The notes under the pieces are model-generated. The model was not told the DNA's origin, did no database searches, and saw nothing but the letters and a program-made list of their open reading frames with translations. The translations under genes were made by a program, and so were the position numbers. A DNA stretch of 64,000 nt from Ruegeria arenilitoris (GTDB taxonomy: Bacteria > Pseudomonadota > Alphaproteobacteria > Rhodobacterales > Rhodobacteraceae): contig NZ_WQHX01000001.1 in the NCBI RefSeq assembly GCF_013035425.1, forward strand, positions 868,001 to 932,000, in the 5' to 3' direction. Each line of letters begins with the position of its first letter. The first letter of the stretch is position 1. Below are positions 1 to 9,215 of the stretch, in pieces.

Positions 1-14
1 CCGCCGGGTTCGAA

Positions 15-240
15 TTATGCTGTCTTTGCGCCGACGGTCGCGATCCAGTTCTGCACAGCTTGAGCAACGAACTCCGGGTCATAGCGCGTCGGGAAGAAGC
101 GCCGTTTTTAGGTTATGGCCACGCGCGCAGCCATCACACAGCGCAGCGGGTGGCCATAGCGGTCCCGACGCGTTCACATCAATCACAGCGGTGAGGCTGG
201 CATCGAATGAATTGAAGTATTCACGAAATGCTCTTTGATA
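15..240 (-). pseudogene. Degraded gene remnants, unrecognised
   Basis: On the minus strand an open stretch at about 15-107 reads like a natural C-terminus (RRFFPTRYDPEFVAQAV, then ending VGAKTA and a TAA). A second stretch at about 165-240 in another frame reads FREYFNSFDASLTAVIDVNA, which faintly recalls the C-terminal part of Rid-family proteins. Stops and frame changes separate them, so they look like scraps of one or two decayed genes. I do not recognise the first stretch, and the Rid suggestion is only a resemblance. Confidence 0.25.
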
Positions 241-567
241 TTTTGCGCCGCTCCTGGCCGCATATTATTCTACACGGGAAAGACGTTTTTTTGAAGCGCT
301 GCCGTGCTTTCTTGGCGCATGGATTGGTTTGTCCCCGGTGTCGAAGCCACAGGCCTGCGTCTTGCCCTGTCGCACGTGGGCATCATTCATTTTGAGGACG
401 GCTTAATCGCGTCCGAACACATTTACTGGGACCAAGCCACCGTTCTTCGTCAACTTGGCCTGATTGGTGAGGACCTCCCGATCCTGGGGGCGCAGCAAAA
501 AGACCGGTTGATTGACTCAATGGCGCCCGCAAATCAATTGATTGATCGCCTGGCGACATCTTCTTGA
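240..567 (+). pseudogene. NTF2-like (SnoaL-type) protein, 5'-truncated and frameshifted
   Basis: The open part at 304-567 gives VPGVEATGLRLALSHVGI, then HFEDGLIASEHIYWDQATVL and RQLGLIGEDLPILGAQQ. This is the usual C-terminal half of small NTF2-fold proteins often annotated as carboxymethylenebutenolidase-like or SnoaL-like. The N-terminal half is missing. A segment in another frame (RFFEALPCFLGAW, about 280-315) appears to continue the protein upstream, so a frameshift near 310-320 is likely. The only start in the open frame is a GTG just after an in-frame TGA, without a convincing ribosome site. I call it a broken gene with no expected product. Confidence 0.5.
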
Positions 568-692
568 CCGACCGGCGCTCGTTGTGAAGCGCAAAGCTAG
601 CTGACGTCAATGAAGGTGCGCCAAGACGACGGCCTCATAGTAATAAAGAGATATGTCAAATGTTGTGATTGCGAGGATTAGAATAATAGTGC

Positions 693-718
693 GTCCGCTT
701 TGGGCTCGATGCGGCCAT
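693..718. repeat. Dispersed intergenic repeat, copy 1
   Basis: The stretch combines GTCCGCTTTGGGCTC with ATGCGGCCAT. Related words recur in several other gaps of this window (about 1864-1992, 17228-17360, 24852-25020, 27255-27330, 31515-31560 and 33130-33230). It lies in the 568-811 gap, which otherwise holds only the promoter area of the next gene. Confidence 0.45.
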
Positions 719-811
719 ACTCCTGCGGTTTCTACTCAGACTGTTCTTCTAGGGTCAGGACGCTCACGGTAAGAATTGAATCCGCGACCCACATGTGCGG
801 AGGTAACTTGT

Positions 812-1753
812 ATGATCAAGGGTATTCCTAAGCGGACCAAAATCAGCGGCTTGCTAGGTGTGACGGCGGCAATCAGCGCCAGTGTTGTTTGGTTCATAAT
901 GTATGGACCGGGGTCTTGGACTGGCAACATATCCAATCGCGACCTCTTTGATTCAACGGCAGATGCTGGCCTGCCTAGAGAGGTTAATGGAAAATCCGCT
1001 AAACTCCTCTCGGCCTTCCACGGGCTTGACGCACTGCCACGCGTCTCCAATGTGATTTGCAGAGGGTCTGAGGGCAACACCGGAATGCCCGTGATCTTTT
1101 CGTCTGAGGTAGACATCTCGACGATGCAGGCAGGGGACTTTAAAGTCACAACCCGGTCGGGCGCGTCTGGGACGATGCACTGCGTGTCGGTGCTGCCTGC
1201 CACAGACCCTGGTGAGTTGCGCACGGTTCTTTTGATAGGGCAATTGGGACCCGCTGACAGTGACCCACCGGTTAGAGTCGACGTTGTCGGACATTTGCGG
1301 TCGATCGACGGGAAGCTAGATTTTCGGGGGGCTAGTGTGTCGGTGATACCCTTAGAAGACGGGCCGTCGATCGTTTTGGCCGAAGTCGTGGAGGACTGGA
1401 CATTAGTCGGCACTTTGGGTCCGCGTCGCGTCAGAGGCAGCCTCTGCCCGACGGAAGGTATAGTTCAGGCGGTCCGTGTCACGTGGGAGGGTGGTGTGAC
1501 GCTGAAAGATGGTAGCGAACCAGGTGAGGTAGAGCGCGATCAATATACGATCACCGTCGAGGCGCCCGATGGGACCCGTCGTGAAGTGAAGCCGATCGCG
1601 CTGGCCAACCTGGGTGACGGAGACAACAATCATATGCTTTGCATGGACACGACAGATCGGCCAATCTCAGTATCCTTTCCAGAAGGCATCTTGACGGACC
1701 CGAATGATGATTTGAACCCAGCCACAATGGTTTACGTAACTCCGTATCGCTAA
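812..1753 (+). CDS. Secreted or membrane-anchored protein of unknown function
   Basis: This 313-residue protein was not recognised. The ATG at 812 is preferred over an upstream in-frame ATG at 776 because a good ribosome site (GCGGAGGT, 797-804) stands about 8 bases before it. Residues 1-9 are basic (MIKGIPKRT), then a hydrophobic stretch to about residue 33 (ISGLLGVTAAISASVVWFIM) looks like an uncleaved anchor or signal. The rest is soluble and rich in beta-forming residues and Asp/Gly, with a few Cys. One stretch (VIFSSEVDISTMQAGDFKVT) recalls Ig-like surface protein modules, but this is weak. It stands alone between decayed DNA and a repeat-bearing gap. Confidence 0.6.
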   Translation: MIKGIPKRTKISGLLGVTAAISASVVWFIMYGPGSWTGNISNRDLFDSTADAGLPREVNGKSAKLLSAFHGLDALPRVSNVICRGSEGNTGMPVIFSSEVDISTMQAGDFKVTTRSGASGTMHCVSVLPATDPGELRTVLLIGQLGPADSDPPVRVDVVGHLRSIDGKLDFRGASVSVIPLEDGPSIVLAEVVEDWTLVGTLGPRRVRGSLCPTEGIVQAVRVTWEGGVTLKDGSEPGEVERDQYTITVEAPDGTRREVKPIALANLGDGDNNHMLCMDTTDRPISVSFPEGILTDPNDDLNPATMVYVTPYR

Positions 1754-1863
1754 ACGTACTGTTATGACAACTCCGTAGACTTAGCGGCCATGGACACGTC
1801 GTCTCGTACCGGTGCGTTGTGAGGTGCAATAGGCTTGAGCGATAGATGCGGGGTAGAAGGTCA

Positions 1864-1992
1864 GGTTTGGGCTCGGTGCGGTCGTTGGCCGAAAAATCGC
1901 AAATGACCACTATGCGGACAAAGCCGTCGTTCGCTGCTGAGCGGAGCTGGGATGCAGCCTGAGCGTCTGTTCGGCGGACAAAGCAGCCAGTG
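1864..1992. repeat. Dispersed intergenic repeat, copy 2
   Basis: It contains GGTTTGGGCTCGGTGCGGTC followed by TATGCGGACAAAGCCGTCGT and TTCGGCGGACAAAGCAGCCA. These share the TTTGGGCTC, GCGGTC and GCGGACAAAGC words with other gaps in the window. The GCGGACAAAGC word occurs here in the opposite orientation to the TTTGTCCGCA word at 24860. This looks like a mobile or palindromic non-coding element of the lineage rather than a gene. Confidence 0.45.
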
Positions 1993-2389
1993 AGCTCTGG
2001 AAATCGAATGGGCCTGGGCTTGAGCTTGGCCATTCATCGGAAGCTGCCCGATCTCAAATGCAGGGTTCAGAGGGCAAGCCCCGGGCGCCACTGCATGCGT
2101 CAGACCAGGCGAAATCCGGCAACGCGTTTCGCCTTGACCCGCTACTTTTGCCAGAAATGGGCCTAGCGAAGAATCAGCATTCATGCACGAATGTCAATTT
2201 GCGCTGAACGTTCGTCAACCTTGAAGAATTCGAAACTTTCGACCCAAAGATTTTGTTGCCATTGGTCGATTTGACTAACCAGAATGGGCTCGGCGCAGAT
2301 CTACTCATCACTCTCTGAACGACTAGCAGTCGAATAAGTGTCATAAAAACTAAGTACTTACTTCTTGAATTTCCCAGTGAGACTCTTTT

Positions 2390-2420
2390 CTGAAATAAAT
2401 TTCAGTTTACTGAAATAAAA
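2390..2420. promoter_or_regulatory. Candidate operator of the sugar/polyol operon
   Basis: A perfect inverted repeat CTGAAATAAATTTCAG (2390-2405) is followed four bases later by a third half-site CTGAAATAAAA (2410-2420). It lies just upstream of a -35-like TTGACC. This is a plausible binding site for the SorC-family regulator encoded in the operon. The link to that regulator is inferred from position only. Confidence 0.4.
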
Positions 2421-2424
2421 GTTG

Positions 2425-2454
2425 TTGACCGCTTTTGCATCTGATGTGAGATTT
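2425..2454 (+). promoter_or_regulatory. Candidate sigma-70-type promoter
   Basis: TTGACC at 2425-2430 is followed, after about 18 bases, by AGATTT at 2449-2454. It directly follows the inverted repeats and precedes the binding-protein gene by about 110 bases. The -10 match is weak. Confidence 0.3.
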
Positions 2455-2566
2455 ATTCCACACTTTGCAAGAAAATTCACGATCTGATAATCGGAATGCT
2501 TGCGGGGTGAACTGGATCGGGGAAGTGAACCCTGGTCGGTCCCTAAGCAACGGAGGAGTGCAACAT

Positions 2567-3583
2567 ATGCGAACCCTGACTTTTACATCCCGCGTGGCGG
2601 GGCTGGTCGCCTCAACAGCAATCTGGACGGGTGCGGCAATGGCCGATGGCGAGCGCATCGCGTTTTTCGTCTCGGACCTGTCGAACGTCTTTCACCAAAG
2701 TCAAGCGGCAGAAGCACAGCGCTACGCTAGTGAAAAATACGGTGCCGAGGTGGTGGTCTTTGATGGCCAGGCAGATTCTGCTGTGATGACCCAGAACGTA
2801 GACCAGGTGGTTGCAGGAGGTTTTGACGCCGCCACGCTGCATATCTGGGACGCCGAAGCTGCCACGCCGGGCGTGCGTGATGCGCTGGACGAGGGCATAG
2901 TGATGACCTCTTTCTTCAGCCCGATCACAGACACAGGTATCCCAACCGCCCGCAGCGACGAGGCGGCAGTATCCTTTGAAATGGGTGCACAGATGGCCAA
3001 AGCGTGGAAGGACGCCCACCCTGACAAGCCTATTGTCATGGTGCAGTTGGGCTGGCCAAACCACACCGAGGTGAACTCCGGCCGGACCCGCCCCTTTGTC
3101 GAAGGTGTGCTTTCGGTTGATCCCAATGCTGAAAACCTCGGAGCTCTGGACAGCTCTGCCGGTCAGGAAGCTGCCAAGCAAATCATCGTCGACCTGCTGA
3201 CCCAGCGTCCGGAAGTAAACCTGATCTATTCAGAAGCATCGAACCTGACCGTCGGCACTATGGCAGGCCTAGCTCAACTCGGTCGGGGTAAATTCGAAGA
3301 CGGCAAACCCGTAACTGAGATTGTTGCCTCCGTCGACTTCGACTCAGTGGAACATGAAATGGTCTATGACCCAAATTCATCCCTGAAGCTTTCCATGGGG
3401 TTGCCCCCGGTCGAAACAGCGCAGGGGCGCATCGATCTGATCATGGATGTGCTCGACGGCAAAGTGGCGAAGACCTCCGAAACCGCGGAGGAGTTTTTCT
3501 ACAAGGCTTACACGATCTCCTACTGGGGCATGGAAGAAGCAGCTGCAGAAAAATGGCTCGCGGCTCAATTCGGAGGCAGCTAA
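2567..3583 (+). CDS. Sugar ABC transporter periplasmic binding protein
   Basis: The product is 338 residues, normal for the ribose/LsrB-type (Peripla_BP_4) family that captures sugars in the periplasm. The ATG at 2567 is chosen because a GGAGGAG site (2552-2558) precedes it and a standard signal peptide begins there (MRTLTFTSRVAG, cleavage near AAMA-DG). After the signal, ERIAFFVSDLSNVFHQSQ matches the first strand and ligand loop of the family. The rest keeps the two-lobe alternation, including VDQVVAGGFDAATLHIWD. It is the first gene of the operon and is followed by its ATPase after 62 bases. Its ligand cannot be read from sequence. It is not a close match to LsrB, although the operon order resembles lsr. 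Confidence 0.85.
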   Translation: MRTLTFTSRVAGLVASTAIWTGAAMADGERIAFFVSDLSNVFHQSQAAEAQRYASEKYGAEVVVFDGQADSAVMTQNVDQVVAGGFDAATLHIWDAEAATPGVRDALDEGIVMTSFFSPITDTGIPTARSDEAAVSFEMGAQMAKAWKDAHPDKPIVMVQLGWPNHTEVNSGRTRPFVEGVLSVDPNAENLGALDSSAGQEAAKQIIVDLLTQRPEVNLIYSEASNLTVGTMAGLAQLGRGKFEDGKPVTEIVASVDFDSVEHEMVYDPNSSLKLSMGLPPVETAQGRIDLIMDVLDGKVAKTSETAEEFFYKAYTISYWGMEEAAAEKWLAAQFGGS

Positions 3584-3645
3584 TCTAATGCTGGGTCTCC
3601 GGGCAAAGGTTTGGAGACCCGCGTCAGCGGACAGGCGGTACAACA

Positions 3646-5160
3646 ATGGCTAGCTCAACGCAAATCCCAGCGCTCGAAATTGATGAACTGACCCGCGACT
3701 ACCCAGGCGTACGCGCGGTAGATGCGGTCAGCTTCGCAATCGAACCGGGCACTGTGCATTGCCTGGTCGGGGAAAACGGCGCAGGCAAGTCCACGCTGGT
3801 CAAGATGATCACCGGCGCGCTGGCCCCCTCGGCAGGATCGATGCGCGTGAACGGTAAGACGCACAATCCGACCAATCCGCAAGAGGCCCGCGACAACGGT
3901 ATCGCCACCCTGTTTCAGGAATTGCATGTGGTCGACGAATTGACCGTGCGAGAAAACCTGACTCTGGGGTTGGAGGCTAAGCGCTTCGGCTTTCTCATTC
4001 GATCAGATCTCGACGACCGTGTTGTCAAAACGCTGGCGGCGATCGAGCCTTCTATTGACCCAGCGGTCCGCGTATCAAGCCTCTCGGTCGCGCAGAAACA
4101 GATCGTGGAAATCGCCCGCGCCGCCTCTTCGGGTGCAAGCGTGATCATTATGGATGAACCCACCGCCGCGCTATCGGAGCGCGAGGTAGAACGCCTTTTT
4201 GAAGTGATCCGGCGCCTGAAAGACAACGGCGTGACCGTCATATACATATCTCACAAGCTCGAAGAGATTTTCACGCTGGGTGACATCGTGACCGTTTTGC
4301 GGGATGGAAAACACATTGCTACCAAACCTCTAGTAAAGGTCGAGGGCCGCCCAGAACTGATCGAAATGATGATCGGACGCACGGTGGCTCATAATTATGT
4401 GCCGCGTCCCAACCCGCCCGGTGACGTCGTGTTGACAGCGCGAGGCCTGACCAACCACCTGCTGAAAAATGTCAGCTTTGACATTCGCAAAGGCGAGATC
4501 GTCGGCTTTTACGGCCTCGTGGGTGCAGGCAAAACCGAAATCGCCCGCGCGATTTTTGCCGCTGACAGCTATGACGGTGAGATCATATTCAAATCCCAAC
4601 CTGTGGGTCATACCCCTAAAGATGCACTGGCCGCAGGGATTGCCCTGGTGCCAGAAGAGCGGCGAACGCAGGGTTTGTTCACCGCGATGTCGATCCGGGA
4701 AAACATCCCTGTTATGAACTTGCCGCGCATGTCCAAGGGGGGGGTGTTCCGCGCCGACAAGGAAGAGCGCGCGGCTCATGAATTTGTTTCTCGCTTGCGC
4801 ATCGCCACGGACAGCATCGAAAAACAGACCGAGAAACTCTCCGGCGGCAATCAGCAAAAGGTTGTTCTTGCTAAATGCCTGTTCTCGCAGGCAGAACTGC
4901 TTTTGCTGGATGAACCGACGCGGGGCGTCGACGTCGGTGCAAAGACAGAGATATACGACATCATCAAGTCGCTGGCCGATCAAGATAACACGGTCGCCAT
5001 CTTCTCGTCGGAACTCGAAGAAGTGTTGGGCATATGTGATCGCATTTTCCTGCTCTATGACGGCCAATTGCGCGCAGGAATCCGAAACGGAGACAATGTA
5101 GACACGGCCCAAATCCTCGACCTGGTGACAGGGGGCAGCATGCAGGAGGACGCGGCATGA
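3646..5160 (+). CDS. Ribose-type sugar ABC transporter, double ATPase
   Basis: At 504 residues this is the expected size for RbsA/LsrA-type proteins with two fused nucleotide-binding domains that energise sugar import at the inner membrane. Domain 1 has Walker A GENGAGKST (about residues 42-50), the signature-like LSVAQKQ and Walker B VIIMDEPTAALS. Domain 2 has the degenerate Walker A GLVGAGKTE typical of the second half, LSGGNQQKVVLAKCL and LLLLDEPTRGVDVGAK. The ATG at 3646 fits the family N-terminus. The stop overlaps the next gene's start (ATGA at 5157), which implies translational coupling with the first permease. Confidence 0.9.
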   Translation: MASSTQIPALEIDELTRDYPGVRAVDAVSFAIEPGTVHCLVGENGAGKSTLVKMITGALAPSAGSMRVNGKTHNPTNPQEARDNGIATLFQELHVVDELTVRENLTLGLEAKRFGFLIRSDLDDRVVKTLAAIEPSIDPAVRVSSLSVAQKQIVEIARAASSGASVIIMDEPTAALSEREVERLFEVIRRLKDNGVTVIYISHKLEEIFTLGDIVTVLRDGKHIATKPLVKVEGRPELIEMMIGRTVAHNYVPRPNPPGDVVLTARGLTNHLLKNVSFDIRKGEIVGFYGLVGAGKTEIARAIFAADSYDGEIIFKSQPVGHTPKDALAAGIALVPEERRTQGLFTAMSIRENIPVMNLPRMSKGGVFRADKEERAAHEFVSRLRIATDSIEKQTEKLSGGNQQKVVLAKCLFSQAELLLLDEPTRGVDVGAKTEIYDIIKSLADQDNTVAIFSSELEEVLGICDRIFLLYDGQLRAGIRNGDNVDTAQILDLVTGGSMQEDAA

Positions 5161-6179
5161 CCACGCTGGCTGTCTCCCCGATTACCGCGCGCAAGCATCG
5201 TCGCTTAAGCGACCAAGGTTTTATTACCGTGATGGTCGCAGTGGTTGCCGTGCTGCTCTTTCTGCTGGCCTCTGTCTTGGTTCCGAACTTCTTTCAGCTT
5301 CAGAACATGATCAATTTGGTGACCAATAACTGGGCGGTGATCTCACTGGGAGTAGGTGTCACTTTCCTGCTGGTCTCGGGTAATTTCGATCTGTCAGTCG
5401 GCGGCAATGTGGCACTTGCGGGCGTACTGTCGGTCTGGCTGGCGCAGTCAACCGGTGGCGCAAATACGCTTTCTACAGGGCTCGGCTTCCCGCTGCCGCT
5501 GGCTTTGGCGGGCGCTATGGCCGGGGCGCTGGCGATCGGGGCATTGAACGCGTTTTTCGTAGTACGCCTCGGTGTGCCGTCGATCATTGTAACACTGGGC
5601 ACGATGATGGTGGCGCGTGGACTCGCGCAGGTCATCACTCACGGCTCCCAGCGCAACACAAACCTGCCGGACGGTTTTGGCACGCTGGGCAACCTGACGC
5701 TTTTCGGTACGGTGAAATTGCCGGTGGTGCTGATGGGGATGCTGTTGTTGGTCGCCGTGTTTATCGAGCGCCGCATGCTGATCGGCCGCGTCACCTATTG
5801 GGTCGGTGCGAACCCGGTGGCGGCGACTCTTTCGGGCATCGACAGGGGCCGCCACGTGACGAGGCTCTATCTCTTTTCGGCCGCGATCGCAGGCATGGTC
5901 GGCATTTTGCTCGCATCCGAGTTCAAATCCGGGTTCTCGAACAGAGGCATGCTGATGGAGTTCGATGCACTTGTCATTGCACTTCTGGGCGGGGTGGCGA
6001 TTGCAGGCGGTTTTGGTTCGGTTATCGGGATGTTTTTTGGCGCAATCATCCTCGCGGTGGTCACTTCTGCCGCGACGGGTTTGGTGCTCTCGCCCGACTG
6101 GCAATTCATACTCAAGGCAGTGGCGGTCTTTCTTGCCATCACAGCACAAACCTGGGCGCTGGCCCGCAGGAACCGGTGA
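5157..6179 (+). CDS. Sugar ABC transporter permease, first subunit
   Basis: This 340-residue, highly hydrophobic protein belongs to the BPD_transp_2 (RbsC/LsrC) family. It has about eight to ten membrane segments and carries the family motif VSGNFDLSVGGNVALAG, then NAFFVVRLGVPSIIVTLGTMM and, near the end, LLGGVAIAGGFGSVIGMFFGA. The cytoplasmic N-terminus is short and basic. The start overlaps the ATPase stop. With the next gene it should form a heterodimeric channel, as LsrC and LsrD do. Confidence 0.9.
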   Translation: MTTLAVSPITARKHRRLSDQGFITVMVAVVAVLLFLLASVLVPNFFQLQNMINLVTNNWAVISLGVGVTFLLVSGNFDLSVGGNVALAGVLSVWLAQSTGGANTLSTGLGFPLPLALAGAMAGALAIGALNAFFVVRLGVPSIIVTLGTMMVARGLAQVITHGSQRNTNLPDGFGTLGNLTLFGTVKLPVVLMGMLLLVAVFIERRMLIGRVTYWVGANPVAATLSGIDRGRHVTRLYLFSAAIAGMVGILLASEFKSGFSNRGMLMEFDALVIALLGGVAIAGGFGSVIGMFFGAIILAVVTSAATGLVLSPDWQFILKAVAVFLAITAQTWALARRNR

Positions 6180-6184
6180 GGGAT

Positions 6185-7186
6185 ATGACTAAGAGTTTTG
6201 CGGTGACCGGGTTCCTTAAGGACTATTACATCTACCTTGTGCTGATCGTATTGGTGGCGTTGCTGGCATCGGCTAATCTGGATCAGTTCCCTCTTTTTGA
6301 GCGGGGTAACTTCCTCTACAAACGCAACATCATCAACATTCTTCGCGTCTCGGCCCCGATCCTCGTCATCTGCGGCGCCTTTACGCTGCTAATGGTCTCG
6401 GGATACATCGATCTTTCGGTCGGATCGGCGATGAGTCTCTCGGCGGTGGTTTACGCGATGCTGGCGCTGAATGGCGTGCCCTTTCTGCCCGCTTTTGCCC
6501 TGACAGTTCTGGTTGGCGTGCTACTGGGCGCGATCAACGGCTTTCTAGTTGTGCGCATGCGGATCACGCCAGTCATTGCGACGCTCATAACGCTTAGTCT
6601 TTACAAAGGCATTGCGCTGCTGCTTGTTGAAGATGGTACCTCTGCCATCAAATCTGGAGGCGGTTTGAAGATGCCGGGCTGGTTTAATTCCTATGGCCGC
6701 TCTGGGGCACTTTTGGATCTGCCAGCTTCGGTCTGGGTAGCGATTGCTGTGACATTGGCGCTGATCGTGATCCAGAAACGCGGCGTGTTGGGCAAATACG
6801 CCGCCGCCACCGGCGGCAACCCGACGGCGGCCAAGCTCTCAGGTATCAAAACCGGACGTGTGGTTTTTGGGCTCTATGTTCTGGTTGGCATATCCGCAGC
6901 GCTGGCAGGAATTGCGCGGTCGTCTTTCATGTCGTTGGGCGATCCTCTTTCCGGCGACGGGATGGAACTGACGGCGATCCTCGTTGTGTTGCTTGGTGGT
7001 ACAGCGTTTTCAGGAGGTGAGGGAAAGGTACAACGTTCTTTCATCGGAGCGCTGATCATCATGTGCCTGACCATCGGTATGCTGACCATTGTGCCCGCCT
7101 ACACACAAACACTGGTTATCGGCGCTGCGCTACTATTGGCCGCCGCCACCAATCACCTCGTCAGCCGAAAAGGGGGTCGGAAATGA
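6185..7186 (+). CDS. Sugar ABC transporter permease, second subunit
   Basis: The product is 333 residues and is the second BPD_transp_2 permease. Family signatures are VSGYIDLSVGSAMSLSAVVY, NGFLVVRMRITPVIATLITL and VVLLGGTAFSGGEGKVQ. The ATG at 6185 lies five bases after the first permease gene and begins MTKSFAVTGFLKDYYIYLV, a typical first segment. The open frame extends upstream, but only as a shadow of the first permease. The stop overlaps the regulator's start (ATGA at 7183), so transporter and regulator are translated together. Confidence 0.9.
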   Translation: MTKSFAVTGFLKDYYIYLVLIVLVALLASANLDQFPLFERGNFLYKRNIINILRVSAPILVICGAFTLLMVSGYIDLSVGSAMSLSAVVYAMLALNGVPFLPAFALTVLVGVLLGAINGFLVVRMRITPVIATLITLSLYKGIALLLVEDGTSAIKSGGGLKMPGWFNSYGRSGALLDLPASVWVAIAVTLALIVIQKRGVLGKYAAATGGNPTAAKLSGIKTGRVVFGLYVLVGISAALAGIARSSFMSLGDPLSGDGMELTAILVVLLGGTAFSGGEGKVQRSFIGALIIMCLTIGMLTIVPAYTQTLVIGAALLLAAATNHLVSRKGGRK

Positions 7187-8154
7187 ACGCCGACAACATC
7201 AAACCGGACCAGATGCGCCTTATCGCGCAAGTGCTGACTCAGCATTTTGAGAGCGGGAAGTTGCAGGCAGATATCGCCAAAGAAATGGGCTTGTCTACTG
7301 CCAAGGTGAACCGGCTAATCAAACAGGGCCGCGAGTTGGGGATGGTTCACATAACGATAAAAAGTCCGCTCTTACGTCTCTTTGATCTTGAATGCGAAAT
7401 CTCTGACCATTGGGGTCTGCGCAACTGCCTTGTCGTTCCGTCGGTCACCGGTTCTCCCGAGGCGACCCTGAATGAGGTCGGTCGGGCAGCGGCGAACCTG
7501 CTCGTGGATACCGTTCGGGACGGGGACACCATTGCGATTTCCGGCGGCAAGACCCTTTCCGCAATTGTCGAAAACCTAACGACAGCACAGGCCCATGACG
7601 TTACGGTCGTGCCCATGACGGGCGGTGTTCAGGGGCAGCACTACACAGATGTCAACCACATCGCCACGTCGCTCGCGGACCGCCTGAGCGGCCGAGCCAC
7701 GTTGATACATGCGCCACTCCATGCAGACAACGAAGAAGAACGGGATATGGTCATGGCGATGAAATCCGTTTCCCACGTGATGGAAAAAGCCGCCAAGGCT
7801 TCTGTCGCTCTGGTCGGCGTTGGTGCGGTGATCGGCGAAAACGCCACCTATTATGAGGCTCACCCCGTATCCGAAGAAGACCGCAATGCGCTCTATGCTT
7901 CGGGCGTACGCAGTGAATTTCTCGGGCACCTTGTGCAGGAGGACGGCCGCCTGTCTGACAACGCATTGAATTCGCGCCTTGTCTCGCTGCCGCCGGAGCG
8001 ACTGCTCAATATTCCTGTGACCATCGGCGTTGCCTCGGGACTGGAGAAGGTCGAGCCCATCATCGCCGCGCTGAACGGCGGTTACTTCAACTCACTGGTC
8101 ACCGACGATGTGACCGCCGCGGCCATAATGCAAAGGGAGACAGCCAATGCTTGA
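7183..8154 (+). CDS. SorC/LsrR-family sugar-binding transcriptional regulator
   Basis: A 323-residue DNA-binding regulator. An N-terminal helix-turn-helix lies at about residues 28-48 (LQADIAKEMGLSTAKVNRLI). It is followed by the SorC sugar-phosphate-binding domain with VPSVTGSPEATLNEVGRAA, DGDTIAISGGKTL and the C-terminal ALNGGYFNSLVTDDVTAAAI, which closely parallels the end of LsrR. Members such as LsrR and EryD bind a phosphorylated intermediate and lose DNA binding. This protein therefore probably senses the kinase product of the operon and acts at the repeats near 2390, which is inference. Both ends overlap neighbouring genes, so it is co-transcribed with the genes it likely controls. 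Confidence 0.85.
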   Translation: MNADNIKPDQMRLIAQVLTQHFESGKLQADIAKEMGLSTAKVNRLIKQGRELGMVHITIKSPLLRLFDLECEISDHWGLRNCLVVPSVTGSPEATLNEVGRAAANLLVDTVRDGDTIAISGGKTLSAIVENLTTAQAHDVTVVPMTGGVQGQHYTDVNHIATSLADRLSGRATLIHAPLHADNEEERDMVMAMKSVSHVMEKAAKASVALVGVGAVIGENATYYEAHPVSEEDRNALYASGVRSEFLGHLVQEDGRLSDNALNSRLVSLPPERLLNIPVTIGVASGLEKVEPIIAALNGGYFNSLVTDDVTAAAIMQRETANA

Positions 8155-9154
8155 TAATTCCAACACCGCGCAGTTGACGCGCCCGATCGGGCAGTCGGGC
8201 ATCGAGGCCACAGCGATCGGTCTTGGCACCTGGGCTATTGGCGGCTGGATGTGGGGCGGCACGGACGAGGCGCGGTCTATCCGCGCGATTCATGCAGCAA
8301 TAGACGAAGGCATCACCCTCATCGATACTGCGCCTGCCTATGGGCAGGGGCTGGCAGAGGAGATCGTCGGAAAGGCCTTGAAGGGGCGCCGCGACAAGGT
8401 GGTGCTCGCCACCAAATGCGGGCTTGTGTGGCACACACAGAAGGGCAACCACTTCTTTGACTATGACAGCGGGCCGGTTCACCGATATCTCGGGCGTGAC
8501 GCGATCATTTATGAAGTAGAACAGAGCCTCAAACGTCTGAATGTAGATGTGATCGACCACTACATCACTCACTGGCAGGACCCCACGACATCGATCGACG
8601 AAACGATGGAAACGCTGGAAGCCTTGAAGGTCCAAGGCAAAATCCGCTCCATCGGAGCGTCGAACACCAGCACTGACGATGTGCGGGCCTATCTTGCAGC
8701 TGGACAGTTGGACGCAGTGCAAGAGGAATACTCCATGATCAAGCGCGATCTGGAGGTAGAGATGCTACCGCTTTGCCGCGATGCAGGCGTATCGGTTCTT
8801 TCTTATTCCTCACTGGCTTTGGGCCTGCTGGGGGGGCGCGTAGGCCCCGATCGCGTGTTCCAAGGCGACGATTTGCGCAAAGATAACCCGCGCTTTTCAC
8901 TCGCAAACCGTGAAAAAGTCGAGCTGCTGATGAAGGCCATTGACCCGATTGCGGAAACGCACAATGCAACACGCGCACAGATCATAATCGCCTGGACGCT
9001 GCAGCAACCGGGTATCACTTTCTCTCTCTGTGGCGCGCGCGACGAAGTGCAAGCTGCAGAGAATGCCAAGGCGGGTCGCCTTCGCCTGACTGACGGAAAT
9101 CTCTCTGCGATCAGTGCTGCGGCGGCCACGCATCTCACCGAGCTGGACGGCTAA
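8147..9154 (+). CDS. Aldo/keto reductase
   Basis: At 335 residues this is an NAD(P)H-dependent oxidoreductase of the AKR barrel family. The catalytic tetrad is visible as Asp60 and Tyr65 (LIDTAPAYG), Lys90 (LATKCG) and His142 (YITHW). The N-terminus RPIGQSGIEATAIGLGTWAI and the C-terminal IIIAWTLQQPGITFSLCGAR are typical of the IolS/YghZ-like branch acting on sugars and aldehydes. The start lies inside the regulator's last codons (8-base overlap). In this operon it could oxidise the imported sugar or polyol or reduce an aldehyde released by the aldolase. The direction cannot be told from sequence. Confidence 0.85.
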   Translation: MLDNSNTAQLTRPIGQSGIEATAIGLGTWAIGGWMWGGTDEARSIRAIHAAIDEGITLIDTAPAYGQGLAEEIVGKALKGRRDKVVLATKCGLVWHTQKGNHFFDYDSGPVHRYLGRDAIIYEVEQSLKRLNVDVIDHYITHWQDPTTSIDETMETLEALKVQGKIRSIGASNTSTDDVRAYLAAGQLDAVQEEYSMIKRDLEVEMLPLCRDAGVSVLSYSSLALGLLGGRVGPDRVFQGDDLRKDNPRFSLANREKVELLMKAIDPIAETHNATRAQIIIAWTLQQPGITFSLCGARDEVQAAENAKAGRLRLTDGNLSAISAAAATHLTELDG

Positions 9155-9215
9155 GTCCGGCCATCACCCTAACCGCAAACAACGCCGGAGGGCATCTTCC
9201 GGTGACAAGAGGATT

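Larger units (their letters stand above)
1754..2566. other. Intergenic region with repeat and operon promoter
   Basis: No convincing gene was found. The minus-strand open frames here have low-complexity composition and no ribosome sites. The first part holds a dispersed repeat (1864-1992). The last 200 bases are AT-rich and hold the candidate operator and promoter of the transport operon that starts at 2567. Confidence 0.6.

Noticed and set aside
736..1413. Long minus-strand open frame over the secreted protein gene
   Set aside because: It mirrors the plus-strand gene, has no ribosome site, and shows Ser/Thr/Pro-rich shadow composition.
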